DNA of 41,167 nt from NCBI GenBank assembly GCA_004020545.1, contig SAQE01000059.1:1-41167 (forward strand), in the 5' to 3' direction. This document shows positions 33,528-41,108 of the stretch, piece by piece (the first letter of the stretch is position 1; every line of letters starts with the position of its first letter). Source of the DNA: Mesorhizobium sp. (lineage in GTDB: Bacteria; Pseudomonadota; Alphaproteobacteria; Rhizobiales; Rhizobiaceae). The notes beneath the pieces were generated by a model that had not been told where the DNA came from, did no database searches, and saw nothing but the letters and a program-made list of their open reading frames with translations. Both the position numbers and the translations under genes were made by a program.

Positions 33528-34232
33528 ATGCGCGGCGAAGTTCTTCACTATGACCAGGAGCAGGGCTTCGGTTTCATCACCGGCGCCGACGGCAAGCGCT
33601 ACACATTCGCGCGCGAGGACCTGCGCCGCGAGATGGCGCTGGCGAGGGGCGACGCGGTCGAATTTCAGCCGAACGGCGATCGTGCCGGCAATATCTTTTC
33701 GGTTCGCACCCGCATGGCCGGTCCGGCGGACAGCGCCGCCCCGGCCAGTCCCGTCCGTTCGTTGCCGGGCAGCACGCCTGCGACGCCGACGCATTTCGGC
33801 CGCAACGCGGAAAACGGGACCGCGGTATCCACTGGACTGTGGAGCTATTTCTGGCGCGGCCTGACAACGAACTACGTCAACTTTTCCGGCCGTGCCCGGC
33901 GCAAGGAATTCTGGGGCTTTTGCCTGTTCTGGACGATGGGCCTCGTTGTCGCCATTGGCGTCGGCCTGACCGTGGACCTGTCGCGCGGCGAGGGCGGCGC
34001 CGACGAGCCGATCGTCATGCTCGGCCTTGTCGGCCTCTTCTTCCTGTTGACGTTCCTGCCTTGGATCTCGCTCATCGTGCGCCGCCTGCACGATCTCGGC
34101 CTGACCGGCTGGCTCGTGATCCTCTGCCTCCTGCCCTATGTCGGCGGGCTCGCCACCCTGGTCTTCGCGCTGATCCCGACCCAGGCCGGCGACAACAAGT
34201 GGGGACCGGTGCCGGCCGGCGTCAGGCTCTAG
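33528..34232 (+). CDS. Cold-shock-like domain fused to DUF805 membrane domain (copy 1)
   Basis: 234 residues. The first 60 (MRGEVLHYDQEQGFGFITGA, then DGKRYTFAREDLRREMALAR) look like a cold-shock/OB domain, with GFGFI at the place of RNP1. A linker rich in Pro, Ala and Ser runs to about 100. From 104 on is a DUF805 membrane domain: YVNFSGRARRKEFWGFCLFW, three to four hydrophobic helices, and the typical VRRLHDLGLTGWLVIL and GDNKWGPVP. Its function is unknown; the fusion suggests a nucleic-acid-binding head on the membrane. Start ATG 33528 is weakly supported by GGGGACAGGG. Confidence 0.8.
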   Translation: MRGEVLHYDQEQGFGFITGADGKRYTFAREDLRREMALARGDAVEFQPNGDRAGNIFSVRTRMAGPADSAAPASPVRSLPGSTPATPTHFGRNAENGTAVSTGLWSYFWRGLTTNYVNFSGRARRKEFWGFCLFWTMGLVVAIGVGLTVDLSRGEGGADEPIVMLGLVGLFFLLTFLPWISLIVRRLHDLGLTGWLVILCLLPYVGGLATLVFALIPTQAGDNKWGPVPAGVRL

Positions 34233-34305
34233 CGTAAAACGTGCACATTGCAATCTCGTGCAACTTTAGATAGTTTACTGCCGTGCTACGTAAGAGGGGG
34301 AAATG

Positions 34306-34965
34306 ATGCGCGGTGCAGTGTTTCACTACGACGCCGACCACGACTATGGCTATATCAGCGGCGTTGACGGCAAGCGCTACATCTTTAGCCGTGCCGACCT
34401 GACCGAGGAAATGAATATTGCCAGAGGCATGCCCGTCGAATTCACACCGGACGACGGGACGGCGCACGACGTCGCCGCCGCGAAACCCACCGCACCGTCC
34501 TTGGACGGCAGTCTTCAGCAGCGCGGCCGCATCGCCGAAAACCACTCCGCCAGGTCGATGGGGCTTTGGGCCTACTTCTTACGCGCGCTCATCGACGACT
34601 ATCGCAATTTCAGCGGCCGCGCCCGGCGCAAGGAGTTTTGGGCGTTCTATCTCTGGTTCTCCGTCGTGTTCGTCGCGCTGTTCGGTTTCGGCATTCTGCT
34701 CAACCTGGCGATAAGCGGTTTCGATGACGGTCCAACGACTTCGATCGGGCACATTCCATTCCTGCTTTTCGTGCTGATAGCAATCCTGCCGTCGATCGCA
34801 GTCGTCGTGCGGCGTCTGCACGACATCGGTCTGACCGGCTGGCTTGTCTTGCTTTGCTACACTCCGGCTTTGGGCGCTGTTGCCTTTCTCGTCTTCGGGC
34901 TTCTTCCCTCTCAATTCGGGAAGAACCGGTGGGGGCCGATGCCGGCTGGCGCCGGCCCGGCCTAA
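34306..34965 (+). CDS. Cold-shock-like domain fused to DUF805 membrane domain (copy 2)
   Basis: 219 residues and a clear paralogue of the preceding gene, 73 bp downstream: MRGAVFHYDADHDYGYISGV and DGKRYIFSRADLTEEM at the N-terminus, YRNFSGRARRKEFWAFYLWF, VRRLHDIGLTGWLVLLC and GKNRWGPMP in the DUF805 part. The RNP1-like motif has changed to YGYIS. Two ATGs follow each other (34303, 34306); 34306 is chosen because it gives 5 nt to GAGGGGG and matches the MRG start of copy 1. A short inverted repeat TTGCA-TGCAA lies 40 bp upstream. Confidence 0.8.
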   Translation: MRGAVFHYDADHDYGYISGVDGKRYIFSRADLTEEMNIARGMPVEFTPDDGTAHDVAAAKPTAPSLDGSLQQRGRIAENHSARSMGLWAYFLRALIDDYRNFSGRARRKEFWAFYLWFSVVFVALFGFGILLNLAISGFDDGPTTSIGHIPFLLFVLIAILPSIAVVVRRLHDIGLTGWLVLLCYTPALGAVAFLVFGLLPSQFGKNRWGPMPAGAGPA

Positions 34966-35005
34966 GGGCAAAGAAAACTGCTCTCCGAGACGTTGTGTCC
35001 GGAGG

Positions 35006-36109
35006 TCAGCCAAGGAACTTGGCGATGATGGCGTCGCCCATCTGCACGGTGCCGACCTCGGTCATGCCTTCGGACATGATGTCCTTGGTGCGCAGGCCGT
35101 CGTCGAGCACGGCGGCGATTGCCGCTTCGAGCTTGTCGGCTTCCGCCACCATGCCGAAGGAATAGCGCAGGCACATGGCGAAGGAGGCGATCATCGCGAT
35201 CGGGTTGGCGATGCCCTTGCCGGCGATGTCGGGCGCCGAGCCGTGCACCGGCTCGTAGAGCGCCTTGCGCTTCTTGGTCTTGGCATCCGGCGCGCCGAGC
35301 GAGGCCGAAGGCAGCATGCCGATCGAGCCGGTGAGCATGGCGGCGATGTCGGAGAGCATGTCGCCGAACAAATTGTCGGTGACGATGACATCGAACTGTT
35401 TTGGCCAGCGCACCAGCTGCATGCCGCCGGCATCGGCCAGCATGTGGTCGAGCTTCACGTCGCTATATTTGGCCTGATGGGTCTGGGTGACGACCTCGTT
35501 CCACAGCACGCCCGACTTCATGACGTTGCGCTTTTCCATCGAGGTGACGTGGTTCTTGCGCGTGCGCGCCAGCTCGAAGGCGACGCCCGAGATGCGCTCG
35601 ATCTCGAACGTGTCGTAGACCTGGGTGTCGATGCCGCGCTTCTGGCCGTTGCCGAGATCGATGATCTGCTTCGGCTCGCCGAAATAGACGCCGCCGGTGA
35701 GCTCACGCACGATCAGGATGTCGAGGCCCTCGACCACTTCCTGCTTGAGCGAGGAGGATGCCGCGAGCGCCGGATAGCAGATCGCCGGACGAAGATTGGC
35801 GAACAGCTCCATGTCCTTGCGCAGGCGCAGCAGGCCGGCCTCGGGACGCACCTCGTAAGGCACCTTATCCCATTTCGGCCCGCCGACGGCGCCGAAGAGC
35901 ACCGCGTCCGCCGCCATCGCCTTTGCCATGTCGGCGTCCGAGATCGCCGCACCATGCGCGTCATAGGCGCAGCCGCCGACCAGCCCCTCGTCGATGGCAA
36001 AGCCGCTGCCGAGCTTCGCGTTCATGGCGGCGATCAGCTTCTTCACCTCGGCCATGGCCTCGGGGCCGATGCCGTCGCCGGCGAGCAGGAAGAGATTTTT
36101 CGAAGCCAT
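35006..36109 (-). CDS. leuB: 3-isopropylmalate dehydrogenase
   Basis: 367 residues, starting [20 protein letters not shown]. Family marks are [20 protein letters not shown], the Arg-rich substrate site [27 protein letters not shown], and the Asp cluster [12 protein letters not shown] for Mg2+, followed by the NAD-binding [18 protein letters not shown]. It oxidises and decarboxylates 3-isopropylmalate in leucine synthesis. About 90 bp upstream of its start stands a large perfect inverted repeat. leuD lies 3 kb away on the same strand, but leuC is not in the window. Confidence 0.97.
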   Translation of the reverse strand: MASKNLFLLAGDGIGPEAMAEVKKLIAAMNAKLGSGFAIDEGLVGGCAYDAHGAAISDADMAKAMAADAVLFGAVGGPKWDKVPYEVRPEAGLLRLRKDMELFANLRPAICYPALAASSSLKQEVVEGLDILIVRELTGGVYFGEPKQIIDLGNGQKRGIDTQVYDTFEIERISGVAFELARTRKNHVTSMEKRNVMKSGVLWNEVVTQTHQAKYSDVKLDHMLADAGGMQLVRWPKQFDVIVTDNLFGDMLSDIAAMLTGSIGMLPSASLGAPDAKTKKRKALYEPVHGSAPDIAGKGIANPIAMIASFAMCLRYSFGMVAEADKLEAAIAAVLDDGLRTKDIMSEGMTEVGTVQMGDAIIAKFLG

Positions 36110-36197
36110 GGAGAACCGTCCGGTGAAAGAATTGAACCGGCGCCTTGCTAAACGCCAAGCGGGCTGGGCGCAAGGGTACGAGCGTCGAGATCCTTCG

Positions 36198-36354
36198 CAC
36201 CCCCCTCTGGCCTGCCGGCCATCTCCCCCGCAAGGGGGGAGATTGAGCGCTCGACCACTTTCGCTAATCTCGAACGCTGCAGGAACAGGCGAAGCGCCGA
36301 AGCTGCTGATCTCCCCCCTTGCGGGGGAGATGGCCGGCAGGCCAGAGGGGGGTG
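36198..36354. repeat. Perfect 46-bp inverted repeat upstream of leuB
   Basis: 36198-36243 and 36309-36354 are exact inverted copies, with a 65-bp spacer. Each arm also holds a smaller hairpin (ATCTCCCCC-GCAAG-GGGGGAGAT). The text TGGCCTGCCGGCCATCTCCC relates it loosely to the other palindromic elements. No target-site duplication is seen. Confidence 0.9.
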
Positions 36355-36390
36355 CTGTCCCGCCACCGTCTCAAGAGAGATCCATAGCCC

Positions 36391-36744
36391 TCACCGATGC
36401 GACAGAATATTCACCAGCCGGCCGAACGGATCGCGCACATAGAAGCGCCGCACGCCCCAGGGCTCGTCGGCCGGTCCGTATTCGACGGCGAAGCCCGCCT
36501 TGCGCATGCGGTCGAGCGCTTCATCGACATCGTCGACCTCGATCGAGAGAGCCGGCACCGGCGTGCCCGAGCCGCCCTCGGTCATAAAGCTTGTCTGCAC
36601 GCTCATCGTCTCGGCCGAGCCGCAAGTGACGATCCAGCCTTGATCCATCAACACGTCAAGTCCGAGCACGTCCTGATAGAAGCGCTTCGCCGCGGCGGTG
36701 TCTTGCGTGGCGATGTTGGCGACGATGCGCTTGACCTTCACCAT
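36391..36744 (-). CDS. VOC family (glyoxalase/bleomycin resistance-like) protein
   Basis: 117 residues, one vicinal-oxygen-chelate module of two beta-alpha-beta-beta-beta units: VKRIVANIATQDTAAAKRFY, DVLGLDVLMDQGWIVTCG, then ALSIEVDDVDEALDRMRKAG and PWGVRRFYVRDPFGRLVNIL. Enzymatic members need three or four metal ligands; here His is scarce, so it may bind rather than convert its ligand. Function unknown. Confidence 0.88.
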   Translation of the reverse strand: MVKVKRIVANIATQDTAAAKRFYQDVLGLDVLMDQGWIVTCGSAETMSVQTSFMTEGGSGTPVPALSIEVDDVDEALDRMRKAGFAVEYGPADEPWGVRRFYVRDPFGRLVNILSHR

Positions 36745-36801
36745 CGGCTGATCCTCGCTTTATGCAGCCATTGCCCAAACGGCTTGTTGGGGCGACATGC
36801 C

Positions 36802-37185
36802 TCACGCCGTCCGCCGCAATGCCGTCACCTCGATCTCGATCTTCATTTCCGGCTTGTTGAGCTGGCAGACGATCATCGTCGCCGCCGGGCGGATGTCGCC
36901 GAACGCCTCGCCGAGGATTGGAAACACCACGTCAACATAGGCCTGGTCGGTGATGTAGTAATGCGCCCGCACCACATCGGCCATATCGAAGCCGCCGTCG
37001 GCGAGCGCTTTGGCTATTGTTGCCAGGCAATTGCGCGTCTGCGCCTCGACCGTCTCCGGCATGGTCATCGTGGCATAGTCGTAGCCGGTCGTTCCGGACA
37101 CGAAACACCAGTCGCCCTGCACCACCGCGCGCGAATAGCCGGCGGTTTTCTCGAAGGGGGAGCCGGTGGAGATCAATTTGCGCAT
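36802..37185 (-). CDS. RidA family protein
   Basis: 127 residues from ATG 37185 (alternative ATG at 37215 adds ten). The RidA/YjgF fold is seen in MRKLISTGSPFEKTAGYSRA, GDWCFVSGTTGYDYATMTMP, ETVEAQTRNCLATIAKALAD, and KIEIEVTAL. The Arg normally found in the C-terminal IEV-A segment of true enamine deaminases is not seen in its usual place, so it likely belongs to a side branch (Rid4-7 or so). It may act on reactive imines or bind small molecules. Confidence 0.85.
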   Translation of the reverse strand: MRKLISTGSPFEKTAGYSRAVVQGDWCFVSGTTGYDYATMTMPETVEAQTRNCLATIAKALADGGFDMADVVRAHYYITDQAYVDVVFPILGEAFGDIRPAATMIVCQLNKPEMKIEIEVTALRRTA

Positions 37186-37526
37186 GGGGAGCCTTGTCGC
37201 ATTGTCGGCCCTCATCTAGCAGGAGAAGCGCGGCTCGATCGTGGGCCAAGCCGAGCGAACTATTGTCACGATGGCCGGCGCAAGCCTCGGAGATTGGCCG
37301 GAACCTACCTCCCCTTCGTCATTCCAGGGCGGAGCAAGGAGCGAAGCGAAGCGCGCAGACCTGGAATCCATGCCGTTACGCCGAAGCGACGCGAGCGGTT
37401 CAGAATTCTGCATCTTTGCACTCTACGACAACCGTCACGGCATGGATCCTCGGGTCTGCGCTCCGCTGCGCGTCGCTCCGCCCGTGGATGACGAAGCCGC
37501 GTGGTCGCGCCGCGCCTCGCGAAACC
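37186..37526. other. Intergenic region filled by a palindromic repeat
   Basis: No gene is supported. Most of the region is the inverted repeat at 37315-37495. The remaining flanks show no clear promoter or hairpin. Confidence 0.6.
37315..37495. repeat. Long member of the TTCGTCATCC palindromic repeat family
   Basis: Ends TTCGTCATTCCAGGGCGGAG and CTCCGCCCGTGGATGACGAA pair across about 180 bp. A second inner stem is formed by GGAATCCATGCCGT and ACGGCATGGATCCT. The short copy at 33337-33432 lacks this inner part. Confidence 0.85.
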
Positions 37527-38468
37527 CTAATTCCCCGACCCCTGCGCCTCGTCCAGCGCCTTCTTGATGTCGGCCGGCCAGCTCTTGACGTCGGGCCAGG
37601 CTCGCGGCTCGCCGTTGTCGCCGCGGCGGGCGAAATAGACCTTATGCTTCACCGGGTCGACCGCCATGAAGCCGTCATTGCCGCCGCAGTCATGCGGCAC
37701 GCAGCCGCTGGCATAGAAGACGCCGGAGGCCGTCTTTTCTGTGCCGCCGCCGACCAGCAGGCTGGTCGCCATGTCGGGCATGTCCTTGCCGAGCAGCGCC
37801 TCGCCCGCCTTGTAGACGGCCTCGTTGTGGAAGGCGTCGATGATGTTGTCGTATTTCGACGGATCGACATCCTTCCAGTCGGTACCCGGTTCCGGCGTGT
37901 AGGTCAGGTTGCCGGAGGTCGTCAGCCCCTCGGTTGGCGACCATTGCAGCGCCGGCTTGGAATCGCCCGGCAGAAGATAGGGCACGAAATAGATGGCGCT
38001 ATCCGACACAGCCGCCGGCGGCGCGCCGCATTCATCCTGCTCGACCGTCGTGGTCTGGATCTCGCCGTCCTTCTTCCAGACGATGACCTTGGCCGGCCCG
38101 CATTGATTGCCGCCGTCGCCGACATCGACCAGCGCGACATTGACGTCGCCGATCTTGACGATCCTGTCGAAGAACACGTCGTAGTTGCTGGCGAGCTGCT
38201 TGCCGTCATAGGCCAGCACCTTCTCGCCATCCTGCTCCGGCTGCGTGATGGTGAGCTGGCCGCCCTCGAACGCGATCGGCGCTTGGCTGTCCTCGTCGGC
38301 GGGTGCGGCGTCGGACGACGCGCCCTGATCGGTCGTTCCTTGATCGGTGGCGGGCTGGTCGGCCGATGGCTGCTGCGTGGCCGGCGCGCTGGTCTGCGCA
38401 TCGGCACCGGCCATGGCGAGAAGGATTGCCACGGAAGCGCAGGCGCCGGCCAGAAACAAGCGTGTCAT
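37527..38468 (-). CDS. Secreted protein with Ivy-like C-terminal domain
   Basis: 313 residues. A signal peptide is cut near ADA-Q (24). A low-complexity linker of Gln, Thr, Asp and Ala runs to about 64. A beta-rich middle part of unknown family (65-200) has Cys123 and Cys147. The last 110 residues recall Ivy, the periplasmic lysozyme inhibitor: YDNIIDAFHNEAVYKAGEAL, GKDMPDMATSLLVGGGTEKT, and FYASGCVPHDCGGNDGFMAV, where Cys256-Val-Pro-His259-Asp-Cys261 matches the CKPHDC loop that enters the lysozyme active site. Similarity was judged by eye. The SD GGAGGGACAG precedes the ATG. It lies 65 bp after leuD. Confidence 0.7.
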   Translation of the reverse strand: MTRLFLAGACASVAILLAMAGADAQTSAPATQQPSADQPATDQGTTDQGASSDAAPADEDSQAPIAFEGGQLTITQPEQDGEKVLAYDGKQLASNYDVFFDRIVKIGDVNVALVDVGDGGNQCGPAKVIVWKKDGEIQTTTVEQDECGAPPAAVSDSAIYFVPYLLPGDSKPALQWSPTEGLTTSGNLTYTPEPGTDWKDVDPSKYDNIIDAFHNEAVYKAGEALLGKDMPDMATSLLVGGGTEKTASGVFYASGCVPHDCGGNDGFMAVDPVKHKVYFARRGDNGEPRAWPDVKSWPADIKKALDEAQGSGN

Positions 38469-38532
38469 GACTGTCCCTCCATTCAGCCGCCGCAAACCCG
38501 GCCTGCGATGGCCGGCTATGAGTTCAGACCAC

Positions 38533-39138
38533 TCAGGCCCAGGGACGCAGCTCGGCGTTCTTCTTCTCGAAGGACGCGATGGCGCCGGCCTTCTCCATGG
38601 TGAGCCCGATGTCGTCGAGGCCGTTCAAGAGGCAATGGCGCTTGAAGTCGTCGAGGTCGAACTTGACCACGCCGCCGTCCGGTCCGCGGATTTCCTTGGC
38701 CTCGAGGTCGATCGACAGCGTCGCGTTGGAGCCGCGCGAGGCGTCGTCCATCAGCTTGTCCAGGTCTTCCGGGCTGACGGTGATCGGCAGGATGCCGTTC
38801 TTGAAGCAGTTGTTGTAGAAGATGTCGGCGAACGAGGTCGAGATCACGCAGCGTATGCCGAAATCGAGCAGCGCCCAGGGCGCATGCTCGCGGCTCGAGC
38901 CGCAGCCGAAATTGTCGCCGGCGACCAGGATCTGCGCCTTGCGATAGGCCGGCTTGTTGAGCACGAAATCCGGGTTCTCCGAACCGTCGTCCTTGTAGCG
39001 CATCTCGGCGAACAGGCCGGTGCCAAGCCCGGTGCGCTTGATCGTCTTCAGGTAATCCTTCGGGATGATCATGTCGGTGTCGACATTGACGATCGGCATG
39101 GGCGCGGCGACGCCGGTGAGCTTGGTGAATTTGTCCAT
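38533..39138 (-). CDS. leuD: 3-isopropylmalate dehydratase small subunit
   Basis: 201 residues. Typical LeuD sequence: [39 protein letters not shown], and the swivel-domain loop [17 protein letters not shown] that closes over the substrate. With LeuC it isomerises 2-isopropylmalate to 3-isopropylmalate. LeuC, which carries the 4Fe-4S cluster, must be encoded elsewhere. Start ATG 39138 fits the family N-terminus. The next gene on the other side (GNAT) is divergent. Confidence 0.97.
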   Translation of the reverse strand: MDKFTKLTGVAAPMPIVNVDTDMIIPKDYLKTIKRTGLGTGLFAEMRYKDDGSENPDFVLNKPAYRKAQILVAGDNFGCGSSREHAPWALLDFGIRCVISTSFADIFYNNCFKNGILPITVSPEDLDKLMDDASRGSNATLSIDLEAKEIRGPDGGVVKFDLDDFKRHCLLNGLDDIGLTMEKAGAIASFEKKNAELRPWA

Positions 39139-39304
39139 GGTTCCTTGCCCGTCTTCTTCGTGCTGCGGGGGATTTGCTGGCGCACGGTTTACACAAAGCA
39201 GCGGGCAAATGAAAGGCAACTGTTGGCAGTTGAGTTTGGACCATTGGATGCAAGGCCGGCATCGTCTGCTTTCAAAACGCGGCCCGATCGGGCATCTTGG
39301 CGGC

Positions 39305-39730
39305 ATGGCAGCGACTTCGAAGGTTGTTTACGCAAGCGAGCCGGCGCTCGATGTAGCCGAATTCCGCCGCGTGCTGGTGGAATCCGGCCTCGGCGAAACA
39401 CGGCCGGTCGATGACGAGGCGCGCCTGAAGACGATGCTCGGCAACGCCAACCTGGTGCTGACGGCGCGTCTCGATATCGAGGGCAAGCCGCTTGTCGGCG
39501 TCGCGCGCGGCGTCACCGACTTTTCCTGGGTCTGCTACATTTCCGAGCTCGCCGTATCCGCCTCGGCGCAAGGGCTCGGCGTCGGCAGAGGCTTGATGGA
39601 CGAGGCGCGTCGGCAGCTCGGCCCTGCGGTCGGCATCAGCCTGATCTCGATGCCCGACGCCGTCGGCTTCTACGAGCGCATCGGCATGAAACGCATGACC
39701 GACGCTTTCTGGTTCTCCCGCAAGCACTGA
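39305..39730 (+). CDS. GNAT family N-acetyltransferase
   Basis: 141 residues. The acetyl-CoA site is [20 protein letters not shown], with Q-x-x-G-x-G, followed by the C-terminal [20 protein letters not shown]. The N-terminal strand and the [20 protein letters not shown] region are variable. The acceptor is unknown. ATG 39305 is used; an upstream in-frame ATG at 39248 would add 19 residues without family similarity. It ends 76 bp before the ArsR gene. Confidence 0.85.
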   Translation: MAATSKVVYASEPALDVAEFRRVLVESGLGETRPVDDEARLKTMLGNANLVLTARLDIEGKPLVGVARGVTDFSWVCYISELAVSASAQGLGVGRGLMDEARRQLGPAVGISLISMPDAVGFYERIGMKRMTDAFWFSRKH

Positions 39731-39772
39731 CGCCATTCACCGGCAAGTGATTGCTTGGTTTTGTCACGCCGC

Positions 39773-39802
39773 TTGACATGCAACCAAATGGTTGCATATT
39801 AA
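39773..39802 (+). promoter_or_regulatory. Promoter with a palindromic operator between -35 and -10
   Basis: A consensus -35 TTGACA (39773-39778) is followed by -10 TATTAA (39797-39802) or CATATT (39795-39800). The spacer is filled by a palindrome with 9-bp perfect arms, ATGCAACCA (39778-39786) and TGGTTGCAT (39789-39797), centre AA. Transcription would start at about 39807-39810, on the ATG of the regulator itself. Binding there would block RNA polymerase. Confidence 0.8.
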
Positions 39803-39806
39803 AGCC

Positions 39807-40127
39807 ATGAGCATGGATGCCGTCTTTCGCGCTTTGGCCGACCCGACACGCCGGCAATTGCTGGACAGCCTCTATGCCCGGAATGGGCAGACGCTGAATG
39901 CGCTGTGCGAACGGATGGACATGACGCGCCAGGCGGTGACCAAGCACCTGGCGATCCTGGAAGAAGCAAACCTCGTCACCACCGTCCGCCGGGGCCGGGA
40001 GAAGGAGCACTACCTCAACCCGGTTCCGATCAATGAGATCGCCGAGCGCTGGATCGGCAAGTTCGAGCGCCATCGGCTGGATGCATTGAGCGACCTGAAG
40101 AAGCGGCTTGAAAGGGAAGAGCCATGA
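39807..40127 (+). CDS. ArsR family transcriptional regulator
   Basis: 106 residues. Winged helix-turn-helix: VFRALADPTRRQLLDSLYAR, ALCERMDMTRQAVTKHLAIL (recognition helix), EEANLVTTVRRGREKEHYLN (wing). No metal-ligand Cys pair is seen. The C-terminal helix (WIGKFERHRLDALSDLKKRL) should form the dimer. ATG 39807 has no SD, and the likely start of transcription falls at the same place, so the message may be leaderless. ATGA overlap couples it to the next gene. Confidence 0.92.
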   Translation: MSMDAVFRALADPTRRQLLDSLYARNGQTLNALCERMDMTRQAVTKHLAILEEANLVTTVRRGREKEHYLNPVPINEIAERWIGKFERHRLDALSDLKKRLEREEP

Positions 40128-40573
40128 GCGACAACCGTTTCGTCTATGTCACCTATATCCGCACCACGCCCGAAAAGCTTTGGTCGGCGCTGACCGACCC
40201 GGAGTTCAACCGGCAGTTCTTCCTTTGCTCCTATCAGGAGAGCGACTGGAAGGTGGGCTCGAGCTGGAAGCTCATCTTCCCCGACGGCCGCGTCGCCGAC
40301 TCGGGCGAGATCCTCGAGATCGACCCACCGCGACGCCTGGTCATCAAATGGCGCAACGAATGGATGCCCGAGGTGAAGGAGGACGGCTACACCCGCTGCA
40401 CCTTCACCATCGAGCAGGAGGGCGAGCTCATGAAGCTTGCCGTCACCCACGAGGCCGACGGGCCGCACCGGCTGATCGCAAATGTCGCCAAGGGCTGGCC
40501 GCTGGTGCTGGCGAGCCTCAAGAGCCTGCTCGAGACCGGCAAGGGTTTTGAGCGCCCGCCGTTAAAGGTCTGA
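40124..40573 (+). CDS. SRPBCC (AHSA1-like) family protein
   Basis: 149 residues of one AHSA1-type domain: RFVYVTYIRTTPEKLWSALT, DPEFNRQFFLCSYQESDWKV, GSSWKLIFPDGRVADSGEIL, and a closing helix (LVLASLKSLLETGKGF). It overlaps the ArsR stop by 4 nt, so the pair is translationally coupled. Such ArsR-SRPBCC pairs are common in soil bacteria; the ligand is not known. Confidence 0.92.
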   Translation: MSDNRFVYVTYIRTTPEKLWSALTDPEFNRQFFLCSYQESDWKVGSSWKLIFPDGRVADSGEILEIDPPRRLVIKWRNEWMPEVKEDGYTRCTFTIEQEGELMKLAVTHEADGPHRLIANVAKGWPLVLASLKSLLETGKGFERPPLKV

Positions 40574-40614
40574 AGCTTCGTTTCGATACCGAAACTGTTT
40601 TCCGGAAGGCCGCT

Positions 40615-41106
40615 ATGATGCTCCGGCATTCCTGGCCGCAGGCCATGGCGAATGGCGAGACGGCCATGGCTTCAGCGGAAATCTCCGCCGCTCCAGAGCG
40701 GGTCCTTGCCGCGCTCGTCACGCATGAGGTCGAGCGCTGGTGGGGCTCCGCCGACACCTATCGCATGACCGGCTGGACCGCCGATCTTCGCGTCGGCGGA
40801 ACCTGGAGCGTCAACGTGAGGACGGCCGACGGCAGGCGCCTGCCCGCTGGCGGCGCGTTCCTCGATATCGAGATGCCGCGCCGCATCGTGCAGACGAGGC
40901 GCTATGACTGGGACCATCCGACGCTCGGCCGCCACGAGACCACGGTCGCCTATCTGCTGGAGCCGACCGTCTGTGGGACGCGGCTCACCGTCTGCCACGG
41001 CGGCTTCGCCGGCTTTCCGGACGCGGCGGCCGAGCATGCGGAGGCGTGGGCGCGGGTGCTTGGATGGCTGCAGAAGTATTTCGACGAGGGACGGCGGGCG
41101 GCCTAG
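40615..41106 (+). CDS. SRPBCC family protein
   Basis: 163 residues, a second AHSA1-like domain after the one 42 bp upstream: EISAAPERVLAALVTHEVER, WWGSADTYRMTGWTADLRVG, GTWSVNVRTADGRRLPAGGA, and a closing helix (EAWARVLGWLQKYFDEG). Two ATGs in a row (40615, 40618) follow GGAAGG. A start at MASAEIS (40666) would fit the domain edge better and cannot be ruled out. It is likely third in the operon with ArsR. Confidence 0.85.
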   Translation: MMLRHSWPQAMANGETAMASAEISAAPERVLAALVTHEVERWWGSADTYRMTGWTADLRVGGTWSVNVRTADGRRLPAGGAFLDIEMPRRIVQTRRYDWDHPTLGRHETTVAYLLEPTVCGTRLTVCHGGFAGFPDAAAEHAEAWARVLGWLQKYFDEGRRAA

Positions 41107-41108
41107 CG

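Noticed and set aside
34983-35004. Possible terminator of leuB (CTCCG/CGGAG stem)
   Set aside because: Only 5 bp of stem with a 12-nt loop, touching the stop codon; too weak to call.
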